Of a stretch of DNA of 64,000 bases, positions 36,759-49,947 are shown piece after piece; the first letter of the stretch is position 1, and each line of letters begins with the position of its first letter. The stretch is from Shewanella hanedai. Lineage in GTDB: Bacteria; Pseudomonadota; Gammaproteobacteria; Enterobacterales; Shewanellaceae. Position numbers and translations under genes: made by a program. The notes below the pieces were generated by a model, which was not told where the DNA came from, ran no database searches, and saw only the letters and a program-made list of their open reading frames with translations. Location: assembly GCF_007197645.1 (NCBI RefSeq), contig NZ_VKGK01000012.1, positions 62,001-126,000 of the forward strand, given 5' to 3'.

Positions 36759-36830
36759 AGGGTGTAAGGAAAGATATTGAGACACTTTGGACCTAGTGCT
36801 AACGCTTTAAGCAAAGCAATAAAAGTTTAG

Positions 36831-36859
36831 CTTGAAATTAGTTTCGTCCGTCCCCATAT
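36831..36859 (+). promoter_or_regulatory. Proximal sigma-32 (heat shock) promoter of dnaK
   Basis: CTTGAAA (36831-36837), 14-base spacer, CCCCATAT (36852-36859): an almost perfect RpoH promoter, 56 bases before dnaK. Confidence 0.9.
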
Positions 36860-36914
36860 CTCCATCAGATGACAAAATTAGCTTTTATATAGAAAAGATT
36901 TCAGGAGCACCACA

Positions 36915-38828
36915 ATGGGTAAAATTATTGGTATCGATTTAGGCACAACTAACTCTTGCGTAGCTGTACTAGATGGCGGCGTAGCACGTGTATTGGAAAA
37001 TGCCGAGGGCGATCGTACGACTCCTTCAATCATCGCTTACACCGGTGACGAGATATTAGTGGGTCAACCAGCAAAGCGTCAGGCTGTTACAAACCCAACT
37101 AACACTTTCTTCGCGATTAAGCGTCTTATCGGTCGTCGCTTTAAAGATGACGAAGTTCAGCGTGATGTTGACATCATGCCATTCAAAATCATCGGCGCTG
37201 ATAACGGTGATGCATGGGTTGAAGCTCACGATAAAAAGATGGCTCCGCCACAAGTTTCTGCTGAAATCCTTAAAAAGATGAAGAAGACAGCAGAAGACTT
37301 CCTAGGCGAAGAAGTAACTGAAGCAGTGATTACTGTTCCTGCATACTTCAACGATTCACAGCGTCAAGCAACTAAAGATGCTGGCCGTATTGCTGGTCTA
37401 GAAGTTAAGCGTATTATCAACGAGCCTACAGCAGCAGCACTTGCTTATGGTATCGATAAGAAGCAAGGCGATAATATCGTTGCAGTATACGATTTAGGTG
37501 GTGGTACATTTGATATCTCTATCATTGAAATCGACAGCGTAGATGGCGAGCAGACGTTTGAAGTACTTGCTACTAACGGTGATACCCACTTAGGTGGTGA
37601 AGATTTTGATAACCGTATGATTAAGTATCTTGCTGATGAGTTCGAAAAAGAACAAGGCATGAACTTACGTAAAGATCCTTTGGCTATGCAGCGTCTAAAA
37701 GAAGCGGCTGAAAAAGCGAAGATTGAACTTTCAAGCACAACTCAAACTGAAGTGAACTTACCATACATCACTGCAGATGCATCAGGTCCTAAGCACTTAG
37801 TGGTTAAGATCACTCGTGCCAAGCTTGAGTCTTTGGTTGAAGACTTGATCACTCGTACTCTAGAGCCTCTAAAAGTAGCGCTTGCTGATGCTGACCTAAG
37901 TGTTTCAGATATCAACGAAGTGATTCTTGTTGGTGGTCAGACTCGTATGCCTAAAGTACGTGCTGAAGTTTCTGCTTTCTTCGGAAAAGAGTTACGTCAA
38001 GACGTTAACCCTGATGAAGCAGTTGCAATCGGTGCAGCAGTTCAAGCTGGTGTACTTTCTGGTGACGTGAAAGATGTACTTTTACTAGACGTTACGCCTC
38101 TGTCTCTAGGTATTGAGACTATGGGTAGCGTAATGACTAAGCTTATCGAGAAGAACACCACTATCCCGACTAAAGCTAGCCAAACATTCTCGACAGCAGA
38201 CGACAACCAAAGTGCGGTAACCATTCACGTACTTCAAGGTGAGCGTAAGCAGTCAAGCGGTAACAAGTCTCTAGGTCAATTCAACCTAGAAGGTATCGAG
38301 CCAGCTCCACGTGGCATGCCACAAGTCGAAGTTTCTTTCGATATCGATGCTGATGGTATCTTGCATGTTTCTGCAACCGATAAGAAAACCGGTAAAGCGC
38401 AGAACATCACCATTAAAGCCTCTTCAGGTTTAAGTGATGAAGAAGTTGAAGCAATGGTTCGTGATGCTGAAGCACATGCTGACGAAGATGCTAAGTTCGA
38501 AGAGCTAGTCGTAGCACGTAACCAAGCTGATGGCATGGTTCACTCGACTAAGAAGCAGATTGAAGAAGCCGGTGATGCATTACCAGCTGAAGACAAAGAA
38601 AAGATTGAAGCTGCGATGGCTGCTGTTGATACCGCTACTAAAGGTAAAGACAAAGAAGCAATCGATAAGTCAACTCAAGAGCTAATGGAAGCTTCTGCTA
38701 AGTTGATGGAAATTGCTCAAGCTAAAGCTCAAACAGAGCAAGCTCCTGAAGGTGAAGCGAAAGCTGAAAAGCCAGAAGAAGATGTTGTTGATGCTGAGTT
38801 TGAAGAAGTAAAAGATGACAAGAAATAA
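36915..38828 (+). CDS. dnaK: Chaperone protein DnaK (Hsp70)
   Basis: 637 residues. ATPase domain with [16 protein letters not shown] and [15 protein letters not shown], conserved [15 protein letters not shown], hydrophobic linker [15 protein letters not shown], substrate-binding domain and acidic tail ending [11 protein letters not shown]-driven folding chaperone working with DnaJ and GrpE. AGGAGCACC precedes the ATG. Two heat-shock promoters drive it; dnaJ follows. Confidence 0.99.
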   Translation: MGKIIGIDLGTTNSCVAVLDGGVARVLENAEGDRTTPSIIAYTGDEILVGQPAKRQAVTNPTNTFFAIKRLIGRRFKDDEVQRDVDIMPFKIIGADNGDAWVEAHDKKMAPPQVSAEILKKMKKTAEDFLGEEVTEAVITVPAYFNDSQRQATKDAGRIAGLEVKRIINEPTAAALAYGIDKKQGDNIVAVYDLGGGTFDISIIEIDSVDGEQTFEVLATNGDTHLGGEDFDNRMIKYLADEFEKEQGMNLRKDPLAMQRLKEAAEKAKIELSSTTQTEVNLPYITADASGPKHLVVKITRAKLESLVEDLITRTLEPLKVALADADLSVSDINEVILVGGQTRMPKVRAEVSAFFGKELRQDVNPDEAVAIGAAVQAGVLSGDVKDVLLLDVTPLSLGIETMGSVMTKLIEKNTTIPTKASQTFSTADDNQSAVTIHVLQGERKQSSGNKSLGQFNLEGIEPAPRGMPQVEVSFDIDADGILHVSATDKKTGKAQNITIKASSGLSDEEVEAMVRDAEAHADEDAKFEELVVARNQADGMVHSTKKQIEEAGDALPAEDKEKIEAAMAAVDTATKGKDKEAIDKSTQELMEASAKLMEIAQAKAQTEQAPEGEAKAEKPEEDVVDAEFEEVKDDKK

Positions 38829-38855
38829 TAGAGGCTAACCCCTATATTATAGAGC

Positions 38856-38885
38856 ACGGGCGTTAGGGGAAACTCTAACGCCCGT
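38856..38885 (+). other. Strong hairpin between dnaK and dnaJ
   Basis: Perfect 11-bp stem ACGGGCGTTAG (38856-38866) / CTAACGCCCGT (38875-38885) without a T run; probably an mRNA stability or processing element that sets a lower dnaJ level, inferred. Confidence 0.6.
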
Positions 38886-38940
38886 TGTCACATGATAAGC
38901 TAAGTGATTAGCGGTAACTTCAGCAAAAAAGCGTGAGATT

Positions 38941-40071
38941 ATGTCAAAGCGAGATTATTACGAAATATTAAGCGTCGAGCGTGACGCTAGCGAACGTGAA
39001 ATAAAAAAGGCGTATAAGCGTCTGGCCATGAAATTCCATCCGGATCGCAATCCTGGTGACAAACAAGCTGAAGCCAATTTCAAAGAGGTGAAAGAAGCCT
39101 ACGAAATTTTGACCGACAGTGATAAGAAAGCAGCCTATGATCAATTTGGTCATGCTGGTGTTGATCCTAATCGTGGTCATGGCGGCGGCAATGCTGACTT
39201 CGGTGATGTATTCGGTGATGTGTTCGGCGACATCTTTGGTGGTGGCCGTCGTGGCGGTGGACAGCGTCAAGCTGCTCGTGGCAGCGACCTGCGTTACAAC
39301 TTAGAGCTGTCTCTTGAAGAAGCGGTTAAAGGGCTAACCAAAGAACTGCGCATTCCAAAACTGACAACCTGTGATACATGTGATGGTAGCGGTGCTAAGA
39401 AAGGCACAACTCCTACGACTTGTGGCACGTGTCACGGTCAAGGCCAAGTTCAGATGCGTCAAGGCTTCTTTGCTGTTCAGCAAGCCTGTCCTACCTGTCA
39501 TGGTCGCGGTAAAATCATTAAAGATCCATGTAATAGTTGTCATGGTGAAGGTCGCGTTGAGAAAAGCAAAACGCTATCAGTTAAGATCCCTGCTGGGGTT
39601 GATAACGGCGATCGCATTCGTCTCTCTGGCGAAGGTGAAGCGGGCGAGTTTGGTGCACCTCCAGGTGATCTTTATGTACAAGTTAGTGTGCGTGAGCATG
39701 CTATTTTTGTCCGTGACGGTAATAACTTGTATTGTGAAGTGCCAATTTCATTCGGTAAAGCTGCCCTTGGTGGTGAGATTGAAGTACCTACACTTGACGG
39801 TAAAGTGAACCTTAAGATCCCAGCAGAAACACAAACAGGACGTATGTTCCGCATGCGCGGCAAAGGCGTTAAGTCTGTACGAAGCCATGCTGTTGGTGAT
39901 TTGCTGTGTAAGGTTGTGATGGAGACGCCTGTTAAACTTAACGATCGTCAAAAAGAACTGCTTCGCGAATTCGATGAGACCTTAACTGGTTCATCATCTA
40001 AGAAGCACAGCCCTAAGGCTGAAGGTTTCTTCGACGGTGTGAAGAAGTTTTTTCAAGATTTGAATAGCTAA
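38941..40071 (+). CDS. dnaJ: Co-chaperone DnaJ (Hsp40)
   Basis: 376 residues. J domain with His33-Pro34-Asp35, Gly/Phe-rich linker ([21 protein letters not shown]), four zinc-binding repeats ([32 protein letters not shown]) and the C-terminal substrate domain. Stimulates the DnaK ATPase and delivers clients. Co-transcribed with dnaK; terminator downstream. Confidence 0.98.
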   Translation: MSKRDYYEILSVERDASEREIKKAYKRLAMKFHPDRNPGDKQAEANFKEVKEAYEILTDSDKKAAYDQFGHAGVDPNRGHGGGNADFGDVFGDVFGDIFGGGRRGGGQRQAARGSDLRYNLELSLEEAVKGLTKELRIPKLTTCDTCDGSGAKKGTTPTTCGTCHGQGQVQMRQGFFAVQQACPTCHGRGKIIKDPCNSCHGEGRVEKSKTLSVKIPAGVDNGDRIRLSGEGEAGEFGAPPGDLYVQVSVREHAIFVRDGNNLYCEVPISFGKAALGGEIEVPTLDGKVNLKIPAETQTGRMFRMRGKGVKSVRSHAVGDLLCKVVMETPVKLNDRQKELLREFDETLTGSSSKKHSPKAEGFFDGVKKFFQDLNS

Positions 40072-40103
40072 ATTTAATTTCCAACAGCGAAATTGAATTG
40101 ATA

Positions 40104-40139
40104 AAGCCCCGTATTGCTAACGCAAACGGGGCTTTTCTA
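40104..40139 (+). terminator. Terminator after dnaJ
   Basis: AAAGCCCCGT / ACGGGGCTTT stem followed by TCTAT. Confidence 0.8.
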
Positions 40140-40395
40140 TATAGGGATATATTTATCCTCGGTGGTAAGGATGCCTATATAGAGAGGGTTTTCACAAAGA
40201 AAATAGAATGTGCTGTTTCACCTAGAATCAGTCGATCACAGGGACATCGATGGAGGGGATTTATATAGGGATGTCTCTTAATTCCGAAGACATGGCACCT
40301 GAAATACTCTCTGAACCAGCAGCACAAAAGTTAATCAAAGTTTGATAGAATATTGCCTAGAACTTAGACGTATTTACATAAAGGATTATCACCCA
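40140..40395. other. Intergenic region before the M48 lipoprotein
   Basis: About 255 bases, no gene seen. Repeated TATATAGGGAT motifs (near 40140 and 40263) and an inverted repeat GGGACATC / GATGTCTC (near 40242-40277) are the only structure. Confidence 0.4.
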
Positions 40396-41196
40396 ATGAA
40401 ATTGCTACCTGTATTATTTGTTTCAGCTTTGGCGTTAACGGGCTGTGCTGCTACGGAGTCGCCAACAGGGAGAAATCAGATATTGCTTTTCTCCTCTCAA
40501 GAGATAGATCAAATGGGGGCGAGTTCGTTTGAGCAGATAAAGAAGCAGGAAAAGGTGAGCCAAGATGCCAATCTGAATCGTTATGTGGATTGTGTGGCTA
40601 ATCGGATCACCAGCGTACTGCCTACATCGAATTTACCTTGGGATGTTGTTGTATTTGAATCGCCTCAAGTTAATGCATTCGCGCTGCCCGGTGGTCATAT
40701 TGGGGTGTATACGGGATTGTTGAAAGTGGCTGAAAATGAAGATCAACTTGCCACTGTCATTGGCCATGAAGTGGCACATGTTTTGGCCAATCATAGTAAT
40801 GAGCAAGTTTCTCGCTCTCAAATGACTGGGGTGGGGATGCAACTGGCTGATGTGGCACTCGGTGCTGGTGGAGTGAGCAATAAAGATCTCTATATGGCTG
40901 CACTGGGTTTAGGAACTCAAGTGGGCTTTATTCTTCCTTATGGTCGTGAACAGGAAAGTGAAGCCGATGTTATGGGGGTTGAGTTGATGGCAAGAGCAGG
41001 CTTTGATCCGAGTCAGAGTATGGTGCTTTGGCAGAATATGGCTAAACAAGGTGGCGGGCAGAGCCCTGAACTTCTTTCTACGCATCCTTCCCATGACCAC
41101 AGAATTGATGATTTGAGTAATATGCAGGCTCAGGTAGTGCCTTTATATAAGGCAAGTCAGGCTCAGCTTAAACAGGCTTGTCGAATTGATAAATAA
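40396..41196 (+). CDS. M48-family zinc metalloprotease lipoprotein
   Basis: 266 residues. Lipoprotein signal FVSALALTGCAA (Cys at about 17), so anchored in a membrane facing the periplasm. Zinc site HEVAH at about residues 124-128 within GHEVAHVLANH, and the third ligand Glu in ESEADVMGVELM. The fold matches the Oma1/LoiP-like M48 group, proteases that take part in envelope quality control; no TPR extension as in BepA. ATG 40396 set by the signal peptide. Sits after dnaKJ but has its own spacing. Confidence 0.88.
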   Translation: MKLLPVLFVSALALTGCAATESPTGRNQILLFSSQEIDQMGASSFEQIKKQEKVSQDANLNRYVDCVANRITSVLPTSNLPWDVVVFESPQVNAFALPGGHIGVYTGLLKVAENEDQLATVIGHEVAHVLANHSNEQVSRSQMTGVGMQLADVALGAGGVSNKDLYMAALGLGTQVGFILPYGREQESEADVMGVELMARAGFDPSQSMVLWQNMAKQGGGQSPELLSTHPSHDHRIDDLSNMQAQVVPLYKASQAQLKQACRIDK

Positions 41197-41279
41197 TTAA
41201 CATCATTTAAAGAAACTAGATTGTGGTTATGTTAAACTGCTGCGCGAAAATTAATTGAATAATTGAGAGTAGAATCATT

Positions 41280-41897
41280 ATGTCTGACAAGTTTACTACT
41301 ATTGAAACACAAGCAAGTTACGGCGTTGGTCGTCAACTTGGTGAGCAGTTAGCTGCTAACTCTTTCGAAGGTATCGATATCTCAGCTGTACAACTCGGTC
41401 TATCTGATGCATTTGACGGTAAAGAGAGTCAAGTTGCTATGCAAGATCTCCAGGTTGCATTTACAGAGATCAGTCAGCGTATTCAAAAAGTACAGGAAGC
41501 TGCTGCTGAAGCTGCTTCAGCTGAAGGCGAAGCATTCCTTGCTGACATCGCAAAGCGTGATGGCATTTTGACATTAGAGTCAGGCCTACAGTATGAAATT
41601 CTTAACGAAGGAACTGGTGATAAGCCAGGCCTAGATTCGACAGTTCGTACTCATTACCACGGCACATTCATTAATGGTGATGTGTTTGATAGTTCAGTTG
41701 CTCGTAATCAGCCTGCAGAATTCCCAGTATCTGGTGTTATCGCTGGTTGGACTGAAGCACTTCAGCAAATGCCTGTTGGATCTAAGTGGAAGCTTTATGT
41801 ACCGCATCACTTAGCCTACGGCGAGCGTGGAGCTGGCGCATCTATCCCGCCATACTCGGCACTCGTGTTTGAAGTCGAGTTACTCGATATTCTGTAA
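41280..41897 (+). CDS. fklB: FKBP-type peptidyl-prolyl isomerase
   Basis: 205 residues: an N-terminal helical dimerisation domain (SYGVGRQLGEQLAANSFEG) and a C-terminal FKBP domain (VRTHYHGTFINGDVFDSS, VIAGWTEALQQMPVGSKWKLYVP, IPPYSALVFEVELLDI). Catalyses proline cis/trans isomerisation during folding. No signal peptide, so cytosolic like E. coli FklB. Terminator follows. Confidence 0.94.
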   Translation: MSDKFTTIETQASYGVGRQLGEQLAANSFEGIDISAVQLGLSDAFDGKESQVAMQDLQVAFTEISQRIQKVQEAAAEAASAEGEAFLADIAKRDGILTLESGLQYEILNEGTGDKPGLDSTVRTHYHGTFINGDVFDSSVARNQPAEFPVSGVIAGWTEALQQMPVGSKWKLYVPHHLAYGERGAGASIPPYSALVFEVELLDIL

Positions 41898-41901
41898 TAT
41901 T

Positions 41902-42804
<903 letters not shown>

Positions 42805-42814
42805 CTATTTTGTT

Positions 42815-42840
42815 AAACCGTCAAATTGACGGTTTTTTTT
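42815..42840 (+). terminator. Terminator after dapB
   Basis: AAACCGTC-AAATT-GACGGTTT, T run. Confidence 0.9.
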
Positions 42841-42992
42841 CAAATTTTAAAAATTAAATTAATAGACCAAGTGCACTAACTCATATATAGTTGTCCGAAT
42901 TTGTCAAAATTTCGTATTTTAACGGATATTGGTATTTTAAAAGCAAGAAAAAACATTATATTTTAGTGGCTTGGCTCTTTTTGGAGGTCGCG

Positions 42993-44138
42993 TTGACAAA
43001 GTCTGCCTTACTCGTACTCGAAGATGGAACTGTATTCTCTGGCACAGCTATTGGTGCCGATGGACATGCTGTTGGTGAAGTGGTTTTTAACACTTCAATG
43101 ACAGGTTACCAAGAGATCCTTACGGATCCATCATATTCTCGCCAAATTGTAACTCTAACCTACCCTCATATTGGTAATACTGGCACCAATGATGAAGATA
43201 AAGAATCTGATAGCGTGCATGCACGTGGTCTGGTTATTCGAGATCTTCCTTTAATTGCTAGTAACTTCCGTAATCAACAATCTCTCAGTGACTACTTAAA
43301 AGCACATAATATTGTGGGTATTGCTGATATTGATACGCGTAAGTTAACCCGTATTTTACGAGAAAAAGGCGCACAAGCTGGGTGTATCCTAGTTGGTGAG
43401 CAAGACGTGGCTAAGGCGCTTGCTGAAGCAAAAGCTTTCCCAGGTCTAAAAGGCATGGATTTAGCCAAAGAAGTCACAACAGAAACACAGTATCAATGGC
43501 GCAGTGGAAGCTGGCGTTTAGTCGGTGGATTGCCTGTTGATACCCCAGAGTCAGATCTTAAGTATAAAGTCGTCGCGTATGACTATGGTGTAAAACGTAA
43601 TATATTACGTATGCTCGTTGACCGTGGTTGTGATGTGACCGTTGTTCCCGCTCAAACACCAGCATCGACAGTGCTAGCCATGAATCCAGATGGTGTGTTC
43701 CTGTCAAATGGTCCCGGCGATCCTGAACCATGTGATTATGCGATTACCGCCATTCAAGAGATCTTAAAAACAGACATTCCAGTCTTTGGGATCTGTTTGG
43801 GTCATCAGTTATTAGCGTTAGCGTCTGGTGCTAAGACCTTGAAGATGAAGTTTGGCCATCATGGTGCAAACCACCCAGTAAGTAATATCGAACAAGGTAA
43901 TGTGATGATCACCAGTCAAAACCACGGTTTTGCTGCTGATGAATCTAGCTTGCCAGCCAACATTAAGGTGACACACAAGTCACTCTTTGATGGTTCTTTG
44001 CAAGGTATTCATTTGACGGATAAGCCTGCATTTAGCTTCCAGGGACACCCTGAAGCGAGTCCAGGACCCAATGATGCAGCTCCTTTGTTCAATCATTTTA
44101 TTGAACTTATTGAATTGTATCGTCAGAACGCCAAATAG
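42993..44138 (+). CDS. carA: Carbamoyl-phosphate synthase small subunit
   Basis: 381 residues; glutaminase subunit that supplies ammonia to CarB for carbamoyl phosphate, used in arginine and pyrimidine synthesis. N-terminal CarA domain from [14 protein letters not shown] and class I amidotransferase with nucleophile Cys at about 268 ([10 protein letters not shown]) and His/Glu in [10 protein letters not shown]. Start is TTG 42993 with GGAGG at 42983-42987; an open frame further upstream lacks homology. A UUG start is unusual. 19 bases before carB. Confidence 0.95.
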   Translation: MTKSALLVLEDGTVFSGTAIGADGHAVGEVVFNTSMTGYQEILTDPSYSRQIVTLTYPHIGNTGTNDEDKESDSVHARGLVIRDLPLIASNFRNQQSLSDYLKAHNIVGIADIDTRKLTRILREKGAQAGCILVGEQDVAKALAEAKAFPGLKGMDLAKEVTTETQYQWRSGSWRLVGGLPVDTPESDLKYKVVAYDYGVKRNILRMLVDRGCDVTVVPAQTPASTVLAMNPDGVFLSNGPGDPEPCDYAITAIQEILKTDIPVFGICLGHQLLALASGAKTLKMKFGHHGANHPVSNIEQGNVMITSQNHGFAADESSLPANIKVTHKSLFDGSLQGIHLTDKPAFSFQGHPEASPGPNDAAPLFNHFIELIELYRQNAK

Positions 44139-44157
44139 TCGGGAGAAGGTTTAAGCA

Positions 44158-47100
44158 ATGCCAAAACGTACAGATATAAAAAGTATTCTTATCCTAGGTG
44201 CTGGGCCGATTGTTATCGGTCAAGCATGTGAGTTTGATTACTCTGGTGCCCAGGCTTGTAAAGCACTGCGCGAAGAGGGTTATCGAGTTATTTTGGTTAA
44301 CTCTAATCCAGCAACGATTATGACCGACCCTGAGATGGCCGATGCAACTTATATCGAACCTATTCACTGGGAAGTTGTTCGTAATATTATTGCTAAAGAG
44401 CGCCCAGACGCGATACTTCCGACCATGGGCGGTCAGACAGCACTTAACTGTGCTCTTGAATTAGAGAGCAAAGGCGTTCTTAAAGAGTTCAATGTCGAGA
44501 TGATCGGTGCAACTGCCGATGCGATTGATAAAGCTGAAGATCGTAGCCGTTTCGATAAGGCAATGAAGGCAATTGGTCTAGAGTGTCCTCGTGCGGGTAT
44601 CGCCCATACGATGGAAGAGGCAAATGCTGTTGTCGCTGAGCTTGGGTTCCCTTGTATTATTCGTCCGTCATTCACTATGGGTGGCAGCGGTGGCGGTATC
44701 GCCTATAACAAGGAGGAGTTTGAGGAGATCTGTTCTCAGGGTCTTGATCTCTCACCGACAAACGAACTGCTTATTGATGAGTCTTTGATCGGTTGGAAAG
44801 AGTATGAGATGGAAGTGGTACGTGATCGCAATGACAATTGCATCATCGTCTGTGCTATCGAAAACTTCGACCCTATGGGCGTCCACACAGGTGACTCAAT
44901 TACTGTTGCACCAGCGCAAACTTTGACTGATAAAGAATATCAGTTGATGCGTAATGCATCTCTTGCTGTATTGCGTGAGATTGGTGTTGAAACAGGTGGT
45001 TCAAACGTACAGTTTGGTATCAATCCTGTTGATGGCCGTATGGTTATCATCGAGATGAACCCACGCGTATCACGTTCATCGGCATTAGCATCTAAAGCAA
45101 CTGGTTTCCCGATTGCTAAAATAGCGGCAAAGTTAGCCATTGGTTACACGCTAGATGAGCTTAAAAATGATATCACTGGCGGTAATACTCCTGCATCATT
45201 TGAGCCTGCTATCGATTATGTCGTGACCAAACTTCCACGCTTTAACTTTGAGAAGTTTGCTGGTGCCAATGACCGACTTACGACTCAGATGAAGTCGGTG
45301 GGTGAAGTCATGGCGATTGGGCGTACTTTCCAAGAGTCGCTTCAAAAAGCGCTTCGTGGACTTGAAGTTGGCATGAATGGCTTAGACCCAATTATCGATA
45401 TTGATGAGCCGGATGCGATGACGCGTATTCGTCACGAACTTAAAGAACCTGGTTCTGACCGTATTTGGTACATTGCTGATGCGTTCCGCTCAGGCTTATC
45501 TGTTGAAGACATCTTTGGGTTGACGAACATTGACCCTTGGTTCTTGGTTCAAATCGAAGAACTGATTAAGCTTGAATCAGACGTTAAAGATTCTGGTATG
45601 TCAGGCATGAATCAAGACTTTTTACGTAAGTTAAAGCGTAAAGGTTTCTCTGATATCAGGTTGTCATTATTGCTTGGGATTAGTGAGTCAGAGATGCGCA
45701 AGTTGCGTCACAGACATGAAATTTTCCCCGTTTATAAGCGTGTCGATACGTGTGCTGCTGAATTCTCAACTGATACGGCTTATATGTACTCTACTTATGA
45801 AGAGGAATGTGAAGCCAACCCATCAAATCGTGAAAAGATCATGATTTTAGGTGGTGGTCCAAACAGAATCGGCCAAGGTATCGAATTTGATTACTGTTGT
45901 GTTCATGCGGCGTTAGCGCTTCGTGAAGATGGTTATGAAACTATTATGGTTAACTGTAATCCAGAGACAGTGTCTACAGATTACGATACCTCTGACAGAC
46001 TCTACTTCGAGCCAGTCACTCTTGAAGATGTGCTAGAGATAGTGCGTATTGAAAAGCCGAAAGGCGTTATCGTTCAATACGGTGGTCAGACTCCACTTAA
46101 ACTTGCTCGTGAATTAGAAGCTGCAGGCGTGCCGATTATTGGTACTAGTCCTGATGCGATTGACCGCGCTGAAGACCGTGAACGCTTCCAGCAAGCGATT
46201 CAACGCCTTGAGATGAAGCAACCTGAAAATGATACCGTAACAACGGTTGAAAGTGCGGTTATTTCAGCTGCGCGTATCGGTTATCCATTGGTTGTTCGTC
46301 CATCTTATGTGCTAGGTGGTCGTGCGATGGAAATTGTTTATGATGAGCAAGACTTGCGTCGTTATTTTAACGAAGCAGTAAGCGTATCAAATGCATCTCC
46401 AGTTCTACTTGACCGTTTCTTAGATAATGCGATTGAGATTGATATCGATGCGATATGTGATGGGGAAACCGTGGTTATCGGTTCTATCATGGAGCATATC
46501 GAGCAAGCAGGTGTTCACTCTGGTGATTCTGGTTGTTCACTCCCACCATACAGTTTGAGCGATGATGTTCAAAACCGCATGCGCGAGCAGGTGGGTAAGC
46601 TGGCAATGGAGTTGGGTGTTATCGGTCTGATGAATGTTCAGTTTGCCGTTAAGGATGATGAGATCTACATGATTGAAGTCAATCCACGTGCTGCACGAAC
46701 AGTCCCATTTGTCTCTAAGGCAACAGGGGTTCCTCTTGCTAAGATTGCGGCGCGAGTGATGGCAGGTCAAAGCCTAAAATCACAGAACTTCACCGAAGAA
46801 GTTATCCCACCTTATTACTCTGTGAAAGAGGTGGTATTGCCTTTTAACAAGTTCCCTGGTGTTGATCCTTTGCTTGGCCCTGAAATGCGCTCAACGGGTG
46901 AAGTAATGGGTGTGGGTGACACATTTGCTGAAGCTTATGCCAAAGCTCAACTTGGTGCGACTTGTGAAGTACCTAAGTCTGGCCGCGCATTATTGTCTGT
47001 TCGTAACAGCGATAAGGCACGTGTTGTCGACTTAGCGGCTAAGTTAATTGCTTTAGGTTATGAGATTGATGCAACCCACGGTACTGCAGTTATCTTAGGT

Positions 47101-47376
47101 GAAGCGGGGATTAATCCTCGTTTGGTTAATAAAGTCCATGAAGGTCGCCCTCATATTCTTGACCGTATTAAGAATGATGAATACACCTACATTGTCAACA
47201 CGACCGAAGGACGACAGGCGATTGAAGATTCACGTCAACTTCGACGTGGTGCCTTGCGTTATAAAGTTAACTATACGACAACGTTAAATGCTGCATTTGC
47301 AACATGTATGGCTCACGCAGCTGATGACAGAACCAATGTCAATTCAGTACAAGAGTTGCATAAACGTATTAAATAA
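44158..47376 (+). CDS. carB: Carbamoyl-phosphate synthase large subunit
   Basis: 1072 residues. Two homologous ATP-grasp halves (first with [14 protein letters not shown] and [22 protein letters not shown]; second with [14 protein letters not shown] and [19 protein letters not shown]), an oligomerisation domain between them and a C-terminal allosteric MGS-like domain. Makes carbamoyl phosphate from bicarbonate, ammonia and two ATP. Co-transcribed with carA. Confidence 0.98.
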   Translation: MPKRTDIKSILILGAGPIVIGQACEFDYSGAQACKALREEGYRVILVNSNPATIMTDPEMADATYIEPIHWEVVRNIIAKERPDAILPTMGGQTALNCALELESKGVLKEFNVEMIGATADAIDKAEDRSRFDKAMKAIGLECPRAGIAHTMEEANAVVAELGFPCIIRPSFTMGGSGGGIAYNKEEFEEICSQGLDLSPTNELLIDESLIGWKEYEMEVVRDRNDNCIIVCAIENFDPMGVHTGDSITVAPAQTLTDKEYQLMRNASLAVLREIGVETGGSNVQFGINPVDGRMVIIEMNPRVSRSSALASKATGFPIAKIAAKLAIGYTLDELKNDITGGNTPASFEPAIDYVVTKLPRFNFEKFAGANDRLTTQMKSVGEVMAIGRTFQESLQKALRGLEVGMNGLDPIIDIDEPDAMTRIRHELKEPGSDRIWYIADAFRSGLSVEDIFGLTNIDPWFLVQIEELIKLESDVKDSGMSGMNQDFLRKLKRKGFSDIRLSLLLGISESEMRKLRHRHEIFPVYKRVDTCAAEFSTDTAYMYSTYEEECEANPSNREKIMILGGGPNRIGQGIEFDYCCVHAALALREDGYETIMVNCNPETVSTDYDTSDRLYFEPVTLEDVLEIVRIEKPKGVIVQYGGQTPLKLARELEAAGVPIIGTSPDAIDRAEDRERFQQAIQRLEMKQPENDTVTTVESAVISAARIGYPLVVRPSYVLGGRAMEIVYDEQDLRRYFNEAVSVSNASPVLLDRFLDNAIEIDIDAICDGETVVIGSIMEHIEQAGVHSGDSGCSLPPYSLSDDVQNRMREQVGKLAMELGVIGLMNVQFAVKDDEIYMIEVNPRAARTVPFVSKATGVPLAKIAARVMAGQSLKSQNFTEEVIPPYYSVKEVVLPFNKFPGVDPLLGPEMRSTGEVMGVGDTFAEAYAKAQLGATCEVPKSGRALLSVRNSDKARVVDLAAKLIALGYEIDATHGTAVILGEAGINPRLVNKVHEGRPHILDRIKNDEYTYIVNTTEGRQAIEDSRQLRRGALRYKVNYTTTLNAAFATCMAHAADDRTNVNSVQELHKRIK

Positions 47377-47395
47377 ATTGTTAGTTAATCTTTTT

Positions 47396-47421
47396 AAAAG
47401 GCCGCATTCGCGGCCTTTTTT
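47396..47421 (+). terminator. Terminator after carB
   Basis: AAAAGGCCGC-ATTC-GCGGCC with six T. Confidence 0.92.
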
Positions 47422-47514
47422 ATTTTTATTACCACAGACTTAAGTTGGGAACGCGAGTTTTCTTATATCGACTAGACTTTATATTATTTACTGTAACTTA
47501 GTTGGTGGGTTGGC

Positions 47515-49833
47515 ATGAAAATCTCGAGTAAGATTATTTTAGCGACCGTTCTATTGTCTGGAATTGGGATACTTACAGCAGGATCACTGGTGGGGTGGAA
47601 GTCCTCATCGATTGCATCAACAGCGTTAGAAAAAAGAGCATTCGATAGGCTTGTCGCGATAAGAGAGGTGCAGAAGAACCAGATAGAACGTTATTTCTCG
47701 ACCATAGAGAAAGAGGTGATGACCTTGTCTAATGACCGCATGGTTATGGATATGATGGAGGAGCTGCCGCAGTCATTTTCTCAATATGCTAAGCAAACAG
47801 AACTCAAAGAGAATGGCGAGTTGAAAGGGTACTATACCCAGATGTTTGATGAAGAGTACAAGTCACAAAACCCCTCCAGCTCATCAAGCTCGACCACTAA
47901 ACTGGAGCAATTAAGCGATAATGCTAAATCAATCCAACATGCCTATATTAGTGGTAACCCAAACCCTTTGGGTGGTAAAAATGAGCTTGTTTCTGCAGAC
48001 GATGGCACTCGTTATAGTGAGCTACACAAGAAGTATCATCCTCATCTCAACCAGTATTTAACCTCGTTTGGCTTCTATGATATTTTTCTTGTTGAGCCGG
48101 AAACTGGAGTTGTGGTGTATTCCGTTTTTAAAGAGCTAGATTTTGCGACTTCACTCTTAACGGGTCCCTACAAAGAGACCGGACTCGCCGAAGCGTTTAG
48201 ATTGGCTAATGCCAGTACGCAAAAAAATGATACCTTTTTAGTCGATTTTAAACCTTACTTTCCCTCATATGAGGCTGCTGCTGCATTTATCTCTTCTCCA
48301 GTATATTCAAGCGAAGGTAAGAAGTTAGGTATTTTGATATTTCAGATGCCAATCGATGAAATTAACAGCTTGATGACGTTTGAAAGCGAATGGAACAAGG
48401 TTGGTATGGGGAGTTCTGGTGAAACTTATTTAGTGGGTGAAGATCATCTACTGCGAAGCCAGAGTCGTTTTTTACTTGATGATAAAGATGGATACCTCGA
48501 GGCATTAACTGCAGTGGGCACTGAGGCTAAAATTGTTGAGAAAATTGCAGCAAGTGGTTCTGCAATAGGTTATCAAAAGGTAATGAGTGAAGGGGCAAAC
48601 GCTGCTTTATCCGGTCAGACAGACATTAAGACAATCAAGGACTACCGCAATGTCGACGTGTTATCAGCCTTTGCACCGTTGAAGATTAAAGGGGTTAACT
48701 GGGTCATATTGAGTGAAATAGATGTCGCTGAAGCGATGCAAGATAAAGATGAAATGCTCAAAGCTATTTGGCAAATCATCATGTTAATCATGCTTATCTT
48801 AATGCCTTTGACCTTGGTTGCAGGCATTTTTGTTGGTAGGGGAATATCCAATCCTATTAATAACTTTATCTCTCAAGTGAATAAAGTTGCAGATGAAAAA
48901 GATCTCACAGCGAGAATTGATTATAAAGGTAATGATGAGTTGTTCTCATTAGCGACCTCCTTTAACCAGTTAATGCAAGGATTGCAGGGAGTTTTAAACA
49001 GTGTTGAAGAACTTGCTGCTACATTAGTGGCATCAACAGACAAAATGTTAGTCAATATAGGTGAGACAACAGATCAAACTAAGCAGCAGTCTAATAGTGC
49101 CGATAGTGTCGCTGTGGCGACTAATCAGTTACTGGCGACGATTCAAGAGGTCGCTCAGAATGCGTCAAGCGCGTCTGATTCGGTAAGGGACACCGAACAG
49201 AAATGTCAGGAGACCAGTCAGGTTGCAGGGCGATTAGAGAGCGACATGTCTGAATTGAATGTTCAAATGAATTCAGCGTCAGCTTCAATTGAGAAGTTAG
49301 CTCAAGAAAGTGAATCAATCGGTTCAGTTTTGGATGTGATCCAAGCGATTGCGGAGCAGACTAATTTACTGGCGCTCAATGCTGCCATTGAAGCAGCTCG
49401 AGCGGGGGAGCAAGGACGAGGTTTTGCTGTTGTTGCCGATGAAGTCAGAACGCTTGCTTCACGAACCCAACAGTCAACAGAAGATATCAGAGAGAAAATA
49501 AACTCTTTGCAACAAGAGACACAAACGACGGTTAAAATGGTGAACTCATCGAGCCAGATGGCGAATGCCAGCATTAGTGCCTGTGAAGAGAATCGTAAGA
49601 TATTGGCTGAAGTGTTGGCCTTAGTTTCCCAACTGAGTAATATGAATATGCAGATAGCCACTGCATCAGAGGAGCAAAGTTCAGTGGTGGGGGAGATAAA
49701 TAAGAACATTACAGAGATAGCCAGTACATCACTCAATATATCAAGTAAAGCGGAGCTGAGTAAATCTGATGTCCATGAATTAAGTTCTTTGGTTATCAAT
49801 CTTGAAGAGAAGATGAGAGAGTTTAAGCTGTAG
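47515..49833 (+). CDS. Methyl-accepting chemotaxis protein with dCache-type sensor
   Basis: 772 residues. First membrane helix about 8-28; a large periplasmic region with Cache-like signature ([19 protein letters not shown]); second helix about 418-443 ([20 protein letters not shown]); HAMP domain from about 444; and the methyl-accepting signalling domain with the conserved tip [24 protein letters not shown]. The ligand is unknown; dCache domains often bind amino or organic acids. Unlike the receptor at 32.3-34.5 kb this one is intact. It lies alone between carB and greA. Confidence 0.93.
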   Translation: MKISSKIILATVLLSGIGILTAGSLVGWKSSSIASTALEKRAFDRLVAIREVQKNQIERYFSTIEKEVMTLSNDRMVMDMMEELPQSFSQYAKQTELKENGELKGYYTQMFDEEYKSQNPSSSSSSTTKLEQLSDNAKSIQHAYISGNPNPLGGKNELVSADDGTRYSELHKKYHPHLNQYLTSFGFYDIFLVEPETGVVVYSVFKELDFATSLLTGPYKETGLAEAFRLANASTQKNDTFLVDFKPYFPSYEAAAAFISSPVYSSEGKKLGILIFQMPIDEINSLMTFESEWNKVGMGSSGETYLVGEDHLLRSQSRFLLDDKDGYLEALTAVGTEAKIVEKIAASGSAIGYQKVMSEGANAALSGQTDIKTIKDYRNVDVLSAFAPLKIKGVNWVILSEIDVAEAMQDKDEMLKAIWQIIMLIMLILMPLTLVAGIFVGRGISNPINNFISQVNKVADEKDLTARIDYKGNDELFSLATSFNQLMQGLQGVLNSVEELAATLVASTDKMLVNIGETTDQTKQQSNSADSVAVATNQLLATIQEVAQNASSASDSVRDTEQKCQETSQVAGRLESDMSELNVQMNSASASIEKLAQESESIGSVLDVIQAIAEQTNLLALNAAIEAARAGEQGRGFAVVADEVRTLASRTQQSTEDIREKINSLQQETQTTVKMVNSSSQMANASISACEENRKILAEVLALVSQLSNMNMQIATASEEQSSVVGEINKNITEIASTSLNISSKAELSKSDVHELSSLVINLEEKMREFKL

Positions 49834-49885
49834 TAGATACTGTCTAGTACTTCTATGAGTTTAAGTTGCTAGCCGGTTGAACTCA

Positions 49886-49916
49886 CAAAAAAGAGGCTTT
49901 AAAGCCTCTTTTTTTA
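49886..49916. terminator. Bidirectional terminator between chemoreceptor and porin genes
   Basis: Perfect 20-base palindrome (49891-49910, AAGAGGCTTT and complement) with A and T runs on the two sides, between convergent genes. Confidence 0.9.
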
Positions 49917-49947
49917 TACCTTTAACTTGTCATTAAAGGTCTATCTA

